A program made the position numbers and the translations under genes. Of a stretch of DNA of 64,000 bases, positions 33,234-46,500 are shown one piece after another. Source of the stretch: Xiphophorus maculatus (lineage: Eukaryota > Chordata > Actinopteri > Cyprinodontiformes > Poeciliidae); contig NC_036454.1 of the NCBI RefSeq assembly GCF_002775205.1, positions 3,217,382-3,281,381 of the forward strand, written 5' to 3'. Each line of letters opens with the position of its first letter. The stretch's first letter is position 1. A model generated the notes under the pieces. It was not told where the DNA came from. It saw nothing but the letters and a program-made list of their open reading frames with translations, and ran no database searches.

Positions 33234-35898
33234 CGTAGACTGTTGGTCTGCTACGCCTCCAAACTTCTGCTCTTAAACATTTCTGCTGAAATTTTCTTAT
33301 TTACTGGACACATTTGCTCTGTAAGTTTCCAGATTGGTTCTCGTGTTCCAGTTTGGTGTTTTATGTAAAGCTTCATGGGTTTTTAGCAGAGCTCAGGTCT
33401 GTTTGCTACCTATATTTTCTCTCCATACTTGGAACTGTAAAAAAACTCATAAAAATGATGATATATGCCCTTCAAGTTTATTTATAATGTGACTAAAGAC
33501 CATGAGAGTTTGGTTGAAATGTTGTCAGATGACTTCTGAAGAAGGAAGAAAATAAAGTGAAAACTTTCTGCTATTAAAATATATCTCAGGAAAAGTTCAT
33601 CAAGTGCAATTACAAATTTTCTCCAGTTTCATTTTCTAATTGTTCTACGTCTTTGAGTGTCTCTGTGTGACTTTGTGGTTCTGTAAATTTGAATAAGAGA
33701 ATTTCCAGCGGTTTTCCTGACCCTGTTCATTGTTTAGAGTTGCTTAACATCGGCTGCCTCTTTATTTCCTCATCTGGTGTCAGACAGAGGAACTGCGTCA
33801 CTTCACAGGCTGAAAACCAGCTGGCTCCGGTCCAGCAGGATTCCCACCGCAGAGCTGCATGAACCGTCACCCTGGGGGTTTAGCTTTCATGTAGAGAGCA
33901 AAATAAACATTTAAATAAACAACAACAACACAACAGCCAAGCTAGTAATTTACATTTTTATATTCCAGAATTCACATATGAGAGAAGAAAACCGCTAACA
34001 AAATCATTTATTTTCTTTCGTGGAGTGAGTTCCTAAAAACGAACAACAACTAATATGAGGGTCATAAATACTGGCAGAGAAAACAACAACAACTAAACCT
34101 GCAAATTATAGCCACTGTTAAAGCTAAGTAGTCATAAAATACAAGCTATTGCATCATTATCAAATATTAACATGAGTAAATTATTAAACTTTTACAAAAG
34201 ATAAGAATGTCTGACCCCAGTTTTGACCAAAACCAATTTAGTATTATGACTTTATGACTGTTGCGTCAGTATTTCCTGTCACTGGTGAAACATCTCAGCT
34301 GTTGGGACGCGGACCTGATCTCCACCTCTGGGGCTTCAGCTCTGTGACAACAGGACTTCATATAAGAATGTGTTAAACTGCTAAACGTACTCATAAAGAT
34401 GATCTAAAAACTGCTTTTCATATAAATATCCATTCAGTATTTGTAGGTGCAACAGATAAAAACTAATTATTAAGATCAGCAGACTGTTTATGGAGAATAA
34501 AAAACGGTTTACTGTGGAGATATTCACTGATTTAAAAACCACCAGAGAAATCTGAACTGTTTTTCCCATTAATGAAGGTTTGGTAGATTAAACTAAAGCT
34601 TAAACCTTTGTGGTTGTTTCTGTGGTTCTGGTTGTATGTTTGAAATAAATAATACATTTAATTTAGTTGTATGTTTTGTCAATATCGACTTTTTATATTT
34701 TGGATATTCATCCTGTGTTATTCTATTTTCCCCCTTTTGCTCGTTTTTTCTTCTCTTTCCTTCATTTTTTCCTGTATTCCTCTTCTCTTCTTTTTGCTAC
34801 TTTCTATTTTTCTATTAATTAGTTACATTATTGTAACTTTTTGTTGGTTCCATAAGAAGTTCTCCATGTTTCATATCTGATAAAGAAGTTGTATCCAAAC
34901 AGAGTTTCAGGATATCGACGTTGTCATCAAAGGCCTGAGAGGCGTTTCCTGGGAAACGCTGCTGTAAGTGAGTCAGATCAGAAACAAATGATAAGGCTGA
35001 ATGTGTTTCAGGTGACGCATGGAGGGGAAAGAGTTGAAATGCTTTTAGTGACAAACCTGCAGAAAAGAGAAAAACGTCACAGTGCTGCAGGGTGGGTGAC
35101 AGAGTCCACAGAGGTCGGAAGGTCAGTAGGGGTCAAACTGATGACGCTCTGAATAATCACTGCGCTCGTTTTATAAACCCAACACAGAAACAAGCTGCAG
35201 CCTGAAAACCAGCAGAGCCGCAGCGAACCGGCGCTTCATGTGAAGCGAAACGCTGAAGACACAAACAGGATCATCAGTCGGACATTTTTCTGTAATATTC
35301 AGACTTTCTGAATTTGAGGTTTCCATGAGCGATGAGGCCTGTCGCAACAAATCAGTTAACTGCAGGAATAATTTATTTATGATGATAACATCTTCAGTTT
35401 GATGCTTCGGTCTCAACTGGCCATTTTTTAAGGACATTGTTTTGTTTACAGAGACTTCATAATTCATTTTCTTTGTTGTTTCATTTATTTATTTTGAATA
35501 TTTAAAATGTCTCCCAGTTCCAGTCTTAAATGTTCATTAGAATTTAAAGTTTATTGATCTTTGAGAATCTGTTCTTTATTATTAGGACATTATATTACTT
35601 GTAAATTGTCTAAAAACAGAAATATTATCATCTATCACAATAACGTCTGGGCCAATTTATCATCCAGTAAAATGTGTAATAGCGACAGATCTGTATATGA
35701 GTCATAATAAAAAAAACAACAGACATAAATGCTCTGAACAGATCACTGCGTGTGATAAATCAATATGTTTGACATTCACTTTTTGACCTGAATTACTGAG
35801 TGACATGAGTGTCACCAGCAATAAAACACGCCGAGTAATTATCTAATCATTTTATGCAGTTTCAGTTAAAAACTTTAAAATTCAAAAATATCTGCCGT
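33234..35898. other. no supported gene
   Basis: AT-rich unique-looking sequence with pyrimidine-rich tracts (34,710-34,815). A minus-strand frame ending at 34,815 follows an acceptor-like ttacag near 34,965 and could be a last exon, but I recognise no product. A short inverted motif, gcgtttcc...ggaaacgc, is at about 34,943-34,960. Confidence 0.5.
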
Positions 35899-36378
35899 CA
35901 TGTGTCAAACTCAAGGTTTGAGGGCCAAATCCGGCCCGCCGTAGCTTTTTATATGGCCCTCTTGACTACATCAATAAGTCCCTCCAGTTTTTAACAGATC
36001 AACAGAAAAACAAAATCAACAAATCCCCACTTTATTTCTGATTTTATTGAAAGTTTTTCTCAAAATTGGTCTAATACGTTGGGTTTAAATAATTGCTGCC
36101 TCGGCCTGATATGGCGATGAATAAAAAGTCACATTTAACATCACATTTTAGCGGAAATGTTGTAAATTATTTTTTTACAAATATTAGTAAATTACCACCA
36201 CAAAATCTATGATTTTGATTACCAGAAAACACAAAAACAATCATGAAATCCTGGAGGGACAACTATTTATTGATATTTTAACAGTTTAATGGAAGCATCA
36301 ATGCATTCTGGCACAACCGGCCATTTAAGAACTGTCAGGTTTGTTATTTGGCCCAAAATGAAACAGAGTTTGACACGC
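35899..36378. mobile_element. diverged hAT-like MITE
   Basis: Left end tgtgtcaaactcaaggtttg with gggccaaatccggcccgcc, right end aaacagagtttgacacg. Inverted ends of the TGTCAAACTC type seen in fish hAT MITEs. The target duplication is not clear, so the borders are approximate. Confidence 0.6.
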
Positions 36379-37474
36379 CCGCCATAGAACATAAACTGTC
36401 TAAGACTTTAATCTTATATAAAATGAACCAGACAGAGAGAGACGCAAACGTTCAGTCTGACGTCTCGTTTGAGAAGAAAACCTGGAAAATCTGGACTGTC
36501 AACATCAAATCAAACAAAAGCAGTGGAAATTTCTGATTTGTCTCAAGCCAACATAATTTGAGGATGTGTCTGCAGCAGGTATAATGATCCGGGCGTGGTG
36601 CCACCGCCTGCTGCGGTTGATCCTGCATGAATCACTCACATTTAATTGCTGCTGTGTAATGTAACAGATCGGGTTGGCACTGGGAAATTTGTTTCTACGC
36701 AGCAGTTTCACACTTTCACATCTCCCTCAAAGTTCAGGACAAATAAGGAAGCAAGTATTCGCAGAGGTGACGCAAAGCAGCTGCTGAAGGTTTAAAATCT
36801 GTGAAGTCACACATGGCAAAGCGTGTGAGCAACAACGAGGGATTTTTTCAGCTATTCACACATCTTCAAACTCCTGATACTAAATAAAGAAACAGCTTTG
36901 ACTAATAAGTCTGCCTACAGTGGAATATACAATGGTTATAAATACTATAATACACAAAAAGTGAGAAATTCTTAGATTATGTTTGGACCTCCTGTTGTTA
37001 CTCATCTAGTTACTTCAACGTGGCGTACTGCTGCGTCTCTGCGTCACTAAATGAGTAACACTCATCAAAAACAGAAGTTGAGTAAGAAAAAGGAAAAAAT
37101 AAACAATTTGGTCAAAAACATCAAAGATAAATGACGAGTAAACAGTTGGATGATGAAAGAATCTGAACTTTATACCACAAGAACAATATGGGCCAGGACC
37201 GCGGGTTGTTTTGGTTTTTATGTTTGCTTTCTTACTTCCTTATTTATTCATAATTAGCCTTGGTTTCTGTTTTTACGTTTGACCAGCCTTTCTTAATATT
37301 TGTGTATTTTTTTAGGTTCATTCAGACCTCTCCCTCAGCCTGCCTTCTGCTCTCTCCTCACAGCTGCACCCTGTTATGCCACCGATCTGATCGCCCCATG
37401 ACAGTCTGAGCAACACAGATCAGATTTTTACAAATGTGACCCAATTCTCTGGATTGGGTCACATTCCAATCCAG
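36379..37474. other. no supported gene
   Basis: Mixed-composition sequence. Short frames only, with no splice-consistent coding signal or repeat that I recognise, except a 14-base-arm inverted repeat around tgtgacccaattctctggattgggtcaca (about 37,435-37,465). Confidence 0.4.
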
Positions 37475-37555
37475 ATAAACTTGATTGGTTCATTAATTGA
37501 TTGAAGCAAATTCACAAACATATAGAGAAAAATATCTCAGGTTTAATAGTCCAGA
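37475..37555 (+). repeat. 80-bp duplication, copy 1
   Basis: Almost identical to 40,619-40,700 in the same orientation (shared core acaaacatatagagaaaaat). The 3.1 kb between them contains unrelated sequence. Confidence 0.8.
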
Positions 37556-38379
37556 GAATTGGATGTGGTTCTAAATCCGATCTTTTTAAACATAATCTGT
37601 ACGGCCAGGTTGCAAACATCCGACCTGAACGTCTTTGACACTCGACAAACGTCACTATTCTGCATCCTGATACGTGGAAACTGGAAGAAAAACAACAACC
37701 ATGGCGGACGGGTAATCCAGATTAATTTGTTAATGTGCTGCTTTTAAAATCGCAAGATACGCTCCATCGTTAGCATCCATAATTGTGACATGACAGTGAC
37801 GTGACAGCGCCCCCTACTGCACATGTTTGACACTTTCAGGTCGTTTCCTGTTCACATTAGGAGATCATATACAAGTAGCTTATGTTTGGAAATGTGAACA
37901 ACCACAGAAAAAAGCATGAAGGCCTGCAGAGTGAACGCAGCTGAAGTAAATGATACATGAACATGAAGACAGGTTGTGCTTCATAACAGAGCAGCAAAGC
38001 GTATGAGGTCACAACATGCCTCCACTCGTTTTCGCATCCTGACATTTTATAATGTCAGTGGAGTTTAAAAGATGGAAAAGGAGCGGTGACTGGAAGGAAA
38101 AGAGTAAAGCTCCGGAAACAGACGCAGGTAAATGTGCAAAATTTGGCAACTTTTTCACAAAAATGAGCTTAGGATGTCAAATGAGGATGATGAAAACTGG
38201 AACAGCAAATTCAATTGTGGGCCGTTGCATCATTTAAATATTTTTATGATGCTACATAACTGTCTTCTAGTCAGAAGAAAGATGCCACAGGTCCAGAGGT
38301 AGGATTACTCACTGACTGAACATTATTAGAAATAATATAATGATTTTTAATGAAACGTTCCCTGAACCGCCAGATGATT

Positions 38380-38762
38380 ACAACTGAACTGAAATGGATC
38401 TCTCAGCTCCTCTGGTTCTGGTTCTGCTCTGCACCCAGAACCAGAACCAGAACCAGAACCAAACATGGAGAAAGCAGCATTCTGGGAGTTTGTACCACGA
38501 ATCTGGAACAAACTTCCAGAAAACTGCAAAACAGCTGAAACACTGACTTTCTTTAGATCCAGACAAAACCCTCCTGGTTAGAAGCTGCGTTTGAAACATA
38601 AAACATGAAACACTAACCAACATGTTTGATGTAACGATGACTTTGATTTTGGCTCTTGACAAAATGTAATTTGTTTGTTACTAGTTTTATAATTGGTAAA
38701 GTACTTTGAACCAGCTTGTTGCTGAAATGTGCTATAAATCAACTTGATTGATTGATTGAGAG
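38380..38762 (+). repeat. dispersed repeat ending in (GATT)n
   Basis: About 380 bases with landmarks aacatggagaaagcagcatt, aacaaacttccagaaaactg, ttgctgaaatgtgctata and a gattgattgattga end. It includes an internal (CCAGAA)n expansion at 38,431-38,461. Minus-orientation copies are at 48,985-49,370 and 57,998-58,268. The form fits a SINE or LINE 3' end. Confidence 0.7.
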
Positions 38763-38802
38763 GATTAGGATTTTCACAATGTGACTTATTGTCCTGGCTT
38801 TA

Positions 38803-39090
38803 CACTACAAAAATGCAAAATTTTACCAAGTATTTTGGTCGAGTTTCTAGTGCAAATATCTTAGTACACTTGAAATAAGACAAAACGGACATACAAGTCA
38901 CTTTTTACTGAGATACATCAGTTTGTTTTCAGTCTAAAATTCCTCATTATGGATTAAAATGGACTAATTCCATTGGCAGATTATTACACTTCTAACAAGG
39001 CATTTTTACCCTTTTATAAAAGAAATAATCTGCCTGGCAATTTTTCATCAATATTAAGGAATTATTGATTTCTTGTTGAAAAGTTACTGA
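38803..39090. repeat. palindromic MITE (CACTGCAAAAA family), partial
   Basis: Starts cactacaaaaatgcaaaat and runs through ttctagtgcaaatatcttag and caatattaaggaattattg. The right end is missing. Confidence 0.6.
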
Positions 39091-39999
39091 GTTTGTAATC
39101 CGAGCCGGATGTGGAGGGCAGAGGTTCTTGTGAGGGAAGTTTCTTACGACAGCAGTCATGTAACGGCACATGTCCAAACTAACAGCGGTCGTGATAATGG
39201 TTGGTTTCAGTCGTGGCATCATAAAGGTGGTTTCATCACATCCTGTTTACACACATTCCTTTGCTGCTCTCTTTGTTTTGCGTCTGGAGTCAAACTGGTG
39301 GAGTTGCTTTCGCAGAAAAAATTCCCAGTGATGACACAAGTTTCACCTCACCTCTGGGAGTTTTATGGGCTCTTATTTCACCCACTTCCCAGAGCAGCTG
39401 CATTTCCTCTTCTACAGGTGAGGTGTGTCTGGAGGCTGAATTATCTCTTGATACTACAGTTACCATCAGTGTGAAGCAAAAACAGGAAATATTATCATTT
39501 TATACTTGCTGGTGTCTTAGCAAGAACTCATACAGTGAAATAGGTTGAAAAATGTCAAAGAAAACAAGAATAAAAACTTTCAAACATTTGTAGCGAGGGC
39601 TGAAACAAGAAGGTAACAAGTCAGTTCAAAGTGTTTTAAAGTTTTTTTAAATTAAAAGTTTGGTGATTTAGAAACTAACTAAAGTATTTTAAAGTTTCTT
39701 ATTCAACTTTTTTTTGTCTGTTAAATGTTTTAGTTAATTTCCAGGAACAAAAATGAGACATTTCTTCTAAAAATGAAAAATTTTTCTGTGTTTATCCAAG
39801 TATAAAGGACAGATGTCACTGGATGTTTGTCACATGGCTTACTAAGAAAAATAACAGAAAAACTCTTTGTGCTGTACTTAACATTTACTGTTTAAGAAAA
39901 TATAAACTGGCCATACGACTACTAAAAGTATTCATCTGCACCACAAATGGCCCTCGGGCCGCACTTTGAGCACACCTGATTTAGAGTTACCAATTAAAT

Positions 40000-40135
40000 G
40001 ATGGCTCTGGACTGAGGAAGGAAGTCAGAGTACCAGGAAAGAACCCAAACATGCACAAGGAGAACATGCAGAAAAACCCCAAGCTGGGATTTGAACCCAG
40101 GACCTTCTATCTGCAAGGCAGCAGCAACATTTTTA
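40000..40135 (-). repeat. tRNA-derived SINE
   Basis: On the minus strand, GGTCCTGGGTTCAAATCCCAGC (a polymerase III B box at 40,083-40,098) is followed by ttctgcatgttctccttgtg and a gtttgggttctttcctgg stretch. This is the standard layout of a widespread fish SINE. The head is truncated. Confidence 0.7.
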
Positions 40136-40189
40136 AATAGAAAATAAAAACAAAACCCTCTAAAATTCTAATTTACATCTATGGGTGTC

Positions 40190-40460
40190 GGGGTGTGTAG
40201 GCGTGTGTGTGTGTGTGTAACAGGTTTTTATATCCTTATGGGAACCTACTTCTGTCTACAATGTGGGGTTGTGGGGACCATTGCTCTTTGTGGGGACATT
40301 TTCTTTGTCCCCATGAGGGAAATTGTTGTTTTTGGGTTAGTGATTAGGTCTGATGGTTAGGTATAGGGTTAGGATTATGGTAAGGGTTAGTCTGTAGAAA
40401 TTAATGGAAGTCAATGTGAAGTCTCCACAAGTGATGAAAACATGACTGTGTGTGTTTTCT
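40190..40460 (+). repeat. dispersed GGGGAC-rich repeat with (GT)n
   Basis: (GT)n at 40,201-40,218, then tggggacc/tggggacatt words and ggttagggttag-like text, ending near catgactgtgtgtgtt. It matches 53,033-53,280 in the opposite orientation. Confidence 0.65.
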
Positions 40461-40618
40461 AAAAAATAAATGATATAATCATCAAACTGGTATTTTGCGG
40501 TTAGGTTTTAGTGATTAAAGTAAAACTGGAGATCATACAATAAAATATGTTTCTGTCTCAAATTGGTGACTGATATTTTTATGATGTAAAGCACTTTGAA
40601 CTCTTTTTGCTGAAATGT

Positions 40619-40700
40619 AAAGATAAACTTGATTGGTTCATTAATTGATTGAAGCAAAATCACAAACATATAGAGAAAAATATCTCAGGTTTAATAGTAA
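40619..40700 (+). repeat. 80-bp duplication, copy 2
   Basis: Partner of 37,475-37,555. Here it follows directly on a tail of the (GATT)n-ending repeat (40,580-40,618). Confidence 0.8.
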
Positions 40701-41304
40701 TGCTCTTCATCCTCAAACTCAGTAAGACATAAATTATAAAACAATATTTAGACACTTCTCTCTCTTTTTTAACAGAAAGTATAAAGCATAACCAGTTTCC
40801 TCAAATATCAGCTGTTTCATTTACATGAAAAATAAATTCAACATAATTACAGACATTCTTAAAAAAACAACCACTTATGAATACATTCACAGATTAAAAT
40901 AAAGCCAGAATCTGAAGCAGGTGTGGTGACAAAGGGAAATCAGGTCCCAGCAGTCTGTTGGATTGAGTTTGATGAATTCACCATGAAAACCTTCCAGCAG
41001 CTTCCAGCGCTGAGGCCAAAACACAGAGTCATGGTGCGGCATCAGAGCGGCGCTGATGAAATCCCAGCCAGTAACTGGCTGTAGTTTTGTAAGCGTGTTG
41101 CAACTGCAGCTGAGCAAGGCAGTTTGGTAAATTCCTCAAATCTTTGAAAATACTGCATTGATTGCTAAAGTGCTTTTATTTTTAACAACGGAAAAGGATT
41201 GTTTTTTTGCTTTTCTTGCTCAGATTTTCTAAGAAGCGCACAAACTGAAACGTGACTGGATGAGGCCGGTTTGTACTGCTTCTTCCAATTATATATATAA
41301 CTTA

Positions 41305-41362
41305 CCGGTTTGTACTGCTTCATCCAGTTATATATATAACTGGATGAAGCAGTACAAACCGG
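41305..41362. repeat. perfect 58-bp palindrome
   Basis: Each half is 29 bases, from ccggtttgtactgcttcatc inwards to a TA-rich centre, with no spacer. A third direct copy of the arm stands at about 41,260-41,300 and also pairs with the right arm. TA repeats flank it to 41,417. ORFs read here are products of the symmetry. Confidence 0.95.
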
Positions 41363-41417
41363 CCTCATATATATACTGTATATATATACAGTATGTATAT
41401 ATATTTATATATAAAAT

Positions 41418-42247
41418 CAGTGACGTGTGGTCAGGGGAGGCAGAGCCTCACCTGTTATCATGAAGAATAATTTAATGATATATAGCTATTTTCATCCTGT
41501 GTTTTGTAGTATAAAGTATTTTTTTTATTTAGCTTTACCAATTATGATTATTTTTTCTTCAAAATCACTGAATTTTCACATTTTTCCATTCAAATGCTCG
41601 GAAGCTGGTGAGACAGCAGCGAGTTGAGCCTCACCTGGGATTGCGCAACCTCTCGCTAACTGCCCTTCTGAGAGCATGCTCCTCCTGTCTGAACGTCGCC
41701 AATAAAATGGTTAAAAAGCATATAATATGCTTTTTAGCCATTTTCCACCATTTAGCTAATTTATATATTGTATAGTGTTTTATGTCACCAACTGTGTGTG
41801 TAACGTGATTCTTGTGCTGAGCAGCGATCAGAAACCAGAGAACAGATTCGAGGTGAGGCAGGCAGTTCTCTGGCCTCATGGCAGGGGGCGCTCATGATCC
41901 CAGACATTGTGACTCCACAACTGCAGAGTAAGAGACAGTAACAGCGAGTTAGAAATACAGTAAATAAGTGAAGCTACACGCTTGGCTGCTCATAAAGATG
42001 ATCTTGAGTTGTACTTCAACGGGTTTTCCGTTTGCTGTGCAGCATAGCACTAAATTAAGAATATCTGCATTTCCAACTTTCATTGAGTTTACAGAATTAT
42101 TCTACCATACAGCACGGCTATGGATGGCATGTGAAATAGTCACTTCAATGTTGTCCGCATGTGTGAAATTTCCATATGTTAACAACAACATGCAGGAGTT
42201 TAATTAAGTCAGTGCCTCACTAGCCATGACCTCACCGCACATCACTG
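41418..42247. mobile_element. non-autonomous DNA transposon, about 830 bp
   Basis: Inverted ends CAGTGACGTGTGGTCAGGGG and the complement of CAGTGATGTGCGGTGAGGTC, with related gaggcagagcctcacc / agtgaggcactgac just inside. Flanked by TA-rich DNA, so the target duplication is ambiguous. An internal 18-bp-arm hairpin lies at about 41,703-41,742. No transposase frame; the ends look hAT-like. Confidence 0.7.
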
Positions 42248-42272
42248 ATATATATATATATATATATATATA

Positions 42273-45200
42273 TGTATTGTTATATATACTGTATATTATT
42301 TCTACAATTGTACAAGCAATTATTTTAAAGCTTTATTCACTTCAACCCAGAAGAGGAGAACGTTTTGACTCTTTATGTTGACATGAAGTCAAATAGTTTC
42401 ATAAAATTTTTAAAACTATGCTTCTAAACAGCAATAAAACACATTCAACAATGCAATTGTACAGATTTTCAACAAGTTTCACAAACTCAAAAATAAATGC
42501 ACAGTTACCAAATTTAATCACTGCTGTATCAATACACAGCAGAAAAAGCAAAAATATACAGCTTAGTTTCTGAAATCAACTTGAATAGAACATTACAAAG
42601 TTACTTGAGGAACACAAACTGATTTACAAAATTATAAAGACTTCAGTTTAGAAAGAAACTCAGAAATATAAATCACAAAAGATGCAAATAACTATTCTCA
42701 GACTGGAGCTAGAAAGCAAACAAAGGTTTCTTAAGGCACAGGAATCTAAAACTCCTGAACAGCAAAGTCAACAACAAGCAAAAAGCAGCTGCCAGAAAAG
42801 CTTTACAGAGCAGGAATTCATAATGTGCTGAGTCATGTTTTAATGCTGCGAAAAGCAGCATTTCTATCTGAAATAAAGGGAAGACCAAAGTTACTGCAAT
42901 TTATCAACTGTACAAGCAATTATTTTAAAGATATTTTTAATGTAAATACGATTTTTATATTGTAATAATATTTACATTTATCAGCCACCACTATGACTTG
43001 AACTTCAGAAGCTAACTGTAAACATCAGGAGGAAAAAGCAGCTGATTAAAAAATGTGATCCGTCTGCCATGCTGAGCAACGTTAGCTTAATGATTCCTTC
43101 TGCTGATCTTCTCATTCATTCATGTCTCTTTTCTAGTTCTAATTCTCACTCAGCAAAAATATAGTGAAAACATGTCTGATGGAGAAAGAACTGTTGGTTA
43201 CACAGACAAAACAACAACTAGAGAGCTAAGCTAACATTAGCAGGCAGTATATATGGTTAGCTCAACGTGTGTTTAGCTAAGAGTTGAGAACGCTCATGCA
43301 AACATGAAAACTCTTGAATTGCTATAAAAATTGTGTGTGAGATATTTTAGGTGATTAAAATTCTCTTTAACAGAGTCTGTGCAAAGCAGCTGTTAGCACA
43401 GCTTGATAGTTAAGCAGTTAGCTTAAAAGCTGCAGCTTGAGTCTCAAAACCAACATAATGTTGCTTCTGATGTGGGAATGAAAAGACATCAGAACAGAAC
43501 ATTCTAGTTGTAAATTAGAAAACCAGCTGGATTTGCTAATTGTTGTGGTGCTAATTGAATTTAGCAAGATAAAGTAATAATATATTTCTCTCCCTCTTAT
43601 GCATTCAAACACAAAAGGACCGTACTAATGTTTCATAGTATTATGTGTGCTTCTGGTTTAATGAGATAAAGTAAAAAAGTGGTAGTAAATATAAGGTTGT
43701 TTCTGTTATTTAATTTTTAGTTCAGCTTTTTGTGGCAGGTTGGTTTTGGGAAACTAAACAAATACATATATTTTTTTTTCGCATAGTATCCATATTAAGA
43801 TGATAGCCAGCAGCAGCTCTGGGAAAATAATTTGCAGCTGATTTTAGAAACTGTTTTCTGAAACAAACATTTTGAGTCACACTAGCTAAAACAGGAAGGC
43901 ACTACCATATAAGGATGATGGCAAAGAATTTGGAAATCTCTCAGGGAAATCACAGAATGATTTGTTTTCTTGACAAAATAAGCAAAGAAAATGTGGAAAT
44001 AATTCAATTGGGTGTGGTGGCTAATCAGCCACAAAGGAAAAAGGTTAGAGAAAGCTCTTTGTTACGAAATGATCTACGACTGTGAGCTTCACGGAGATAA
44101 ACACAGAAAAGCCAGATTTCTCTTCACCTCCATAGAAAAACAACTTTTGTCCCAGGATAATAAAATGATTTGAATCTGTGACTTAAGAAAAAGAACAATA
44201 AAAACACAGTGAACACAACACAACATGGTTCATGTCATGGCTAAGACTGATTGCTTGAGCAAAGTCAAGCTATGGAGGCGGAAATGGGTGTTGCTTGTAA
44301 GAATGTTTTGACACCTTGGTTCGATTGGGGACCAAAGACTGCAACATTTGTTCAATTTCCAGCTGCTGTGGTTTTCTTTCTCACTGCTCTGAGTCAAACC
44401 AACTAAACCCTTTGAGCAAGCTGTTCCCCTCCTGGCCTGTGGGGGCGCTGCACCACGAACCACTGAAGGAAACAACACACAAACCGCTGAAGACACTGAG
44501 CACAACTTCCTTTTTCACGAAATGTAAACAAAAATGGAGTGGCGTAAGATTTTAGCGGTTAGAGGATTTCTTTTGTCTTTGGTAAAAAACCATGAGTTAT
44601 TTCTTCTGTTAGCGCTACACTCGCGTGTTTGCTTTGGTTGTATTTACCCAGAATGCCCTGCTCTGTAGTCTGCTTCCTGCTTTTGGATCGGTATCCGGTC
44701 TGATTGGCGTTCACTTATGCATTCGAACCGCACCAGAGTTCACTTCAACCAAACTGAGAACACGGTTTGAAGGCAAACCAGAGTTTATGTGGAGAAATGT
44801 GAGACTTGCAGAATCACACACACATAAAGTCGTAAAAGAACTTTGACTGCTGATACCCACAGGCAACAACACAGGCCAGACTGGAGAATCTGCACAACAG
44901 GAGCTAATTTCAGTGCCCTGATTTAGTTTTTGTTAAAAGGGATCAAAATGGCACCTTTACTCTATGTGGGGCAGGTTTGCTGGGTTTTCAAGCTAAGGTA
45001 AACACCACCTTAGTTCTGATTGTACAATAATGATTATGTTTAGAAGAGTGTGACTTTTAGCTGCTTCCATTCACCACTGCATTTTTTTTACAGTACATAA
45101 AGCGGGAAATTCTGGTGACAGCAGTTCGTGGAAAAGGTAAAACTGCTGAACACGTCAGGGCCGCAAAGATAACGAAAACCAGATAAGAAATTACATTTTA

Positions 45201-46500
45201 GCATTTCAGCTCAGAATGCTTTTAAATTCCTAGACAGGGTGTCGGTCGGTTAGGTCTCCAGGTTTTTTCATCTTCAATAAACTAATAACCCTTCGGTTTA
45301 TGTGTAAAGATTCAAACTGGAGACTTTAACGCTTCTTTTGTCTTGGGTAGAAAGTGTGATCTGTATTGATCTAAACACATAATTCAAAATCTGCATTTTT
45401 CCCTTTTTTACATATTTCTTCAACTTTGGACGTAAACATTTACTGTACTGTCTGATCTGAACACAGTTAAAAATGAAAAGTTATTAAAATGCCCTTTAGC
45501 AGGCAGCTCAGGTCCAGATTATGTTGATGAAAATCACTTTGAACTTTCACAGAAATCAATTTCAGAATGAAACTGGTGACATAAAAGGGACTCAAACAAT
45601 TTCTTCACGTAAACTCCAGCCAGCTCCTCAGCACTGTGTCATGTGTTTTCATGTATTGCTGCAGCAGCGGAGCCTGACGTCTACTCAGTTACCAAGTACA
45701 GTAAGGAATTTTTTCTGTTCCTACCACAAAAATCCAAATGTAAACAAAATTAGACACAGGAAGTTTTAAAAACACAAAACATCCCACTGAACTCAAAAAG
45801 GAGAAATGATTCCATCATTTTCTTATAGCTTGGTTTCAGATACGAACTGAAAATGCAAGGAAAAGTGATCTTCAGTTCCTCTTTTGGGGCAGAAAGAAGT
45901 AAAGTTTTGTTTGACTTTACATTCATGAGGTTTAAGAGGAAAATTTTCACTTGACAGTGGGAAAATAAAACGGAGCAAAAAGGAACAAAGATCAGGGAAA
46001 AAAAGCAAAAACTTCTTTAACAGCAGAAAATGTGAAACTGTCTTTATGTTCCTAAACATAAATAATGTTTAGAAAAACTCTTCAGTTTTATAAAACATCA
46101 CAGAAAAAAAACATCACAAGAAAGGTAATTATATCAGTTTTATGATTGATTCTCCTCTCAAAATCTCTTTGAAAGTTACAGCAAAATATAACTGGAGTGT
46201 ACGCAGCTCAAATTGAAAAAAAAAAAAAAAAAGCACTGATAATAAATGTACAGAACAGTTGAACATGAAAGTGACACAATGCAGCTGAGTGTTTCAACTT
46301 CGTGGTTTCATATAGTCATCCCACAGTCCTCGATTTAAAAACAAAAAAATTCCAAACAATAAATGCAAATAATTGCAAAAAAATTACATTTGTTGCGCCT
46401 CAACGGCAAAAATATATACAAGTATTAAAGTAAATAAATAAAGTCTCTGATTTCTTTAAAGTATTTTCTTAGGAGGTGACACAGCATCCCTCTTTTGGTT
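42273..46500. other. no supported gene
   Basis: AT-rich sequence with short frames only. tttgtacaagcaattattttaaag recurs at about 42,309 and 42,911. 44,660-44,800 is a diverged MITE-like piece. 46,537-46,575 is an imperfect (CA)n. Confidence 0.5.

Noticed and set aside
41165..41463. Two small frames on opposite strands sharing MRPVCTASS
   Set aside because: Both arise from the arms of the 58-bp palindrome and have no independent support.
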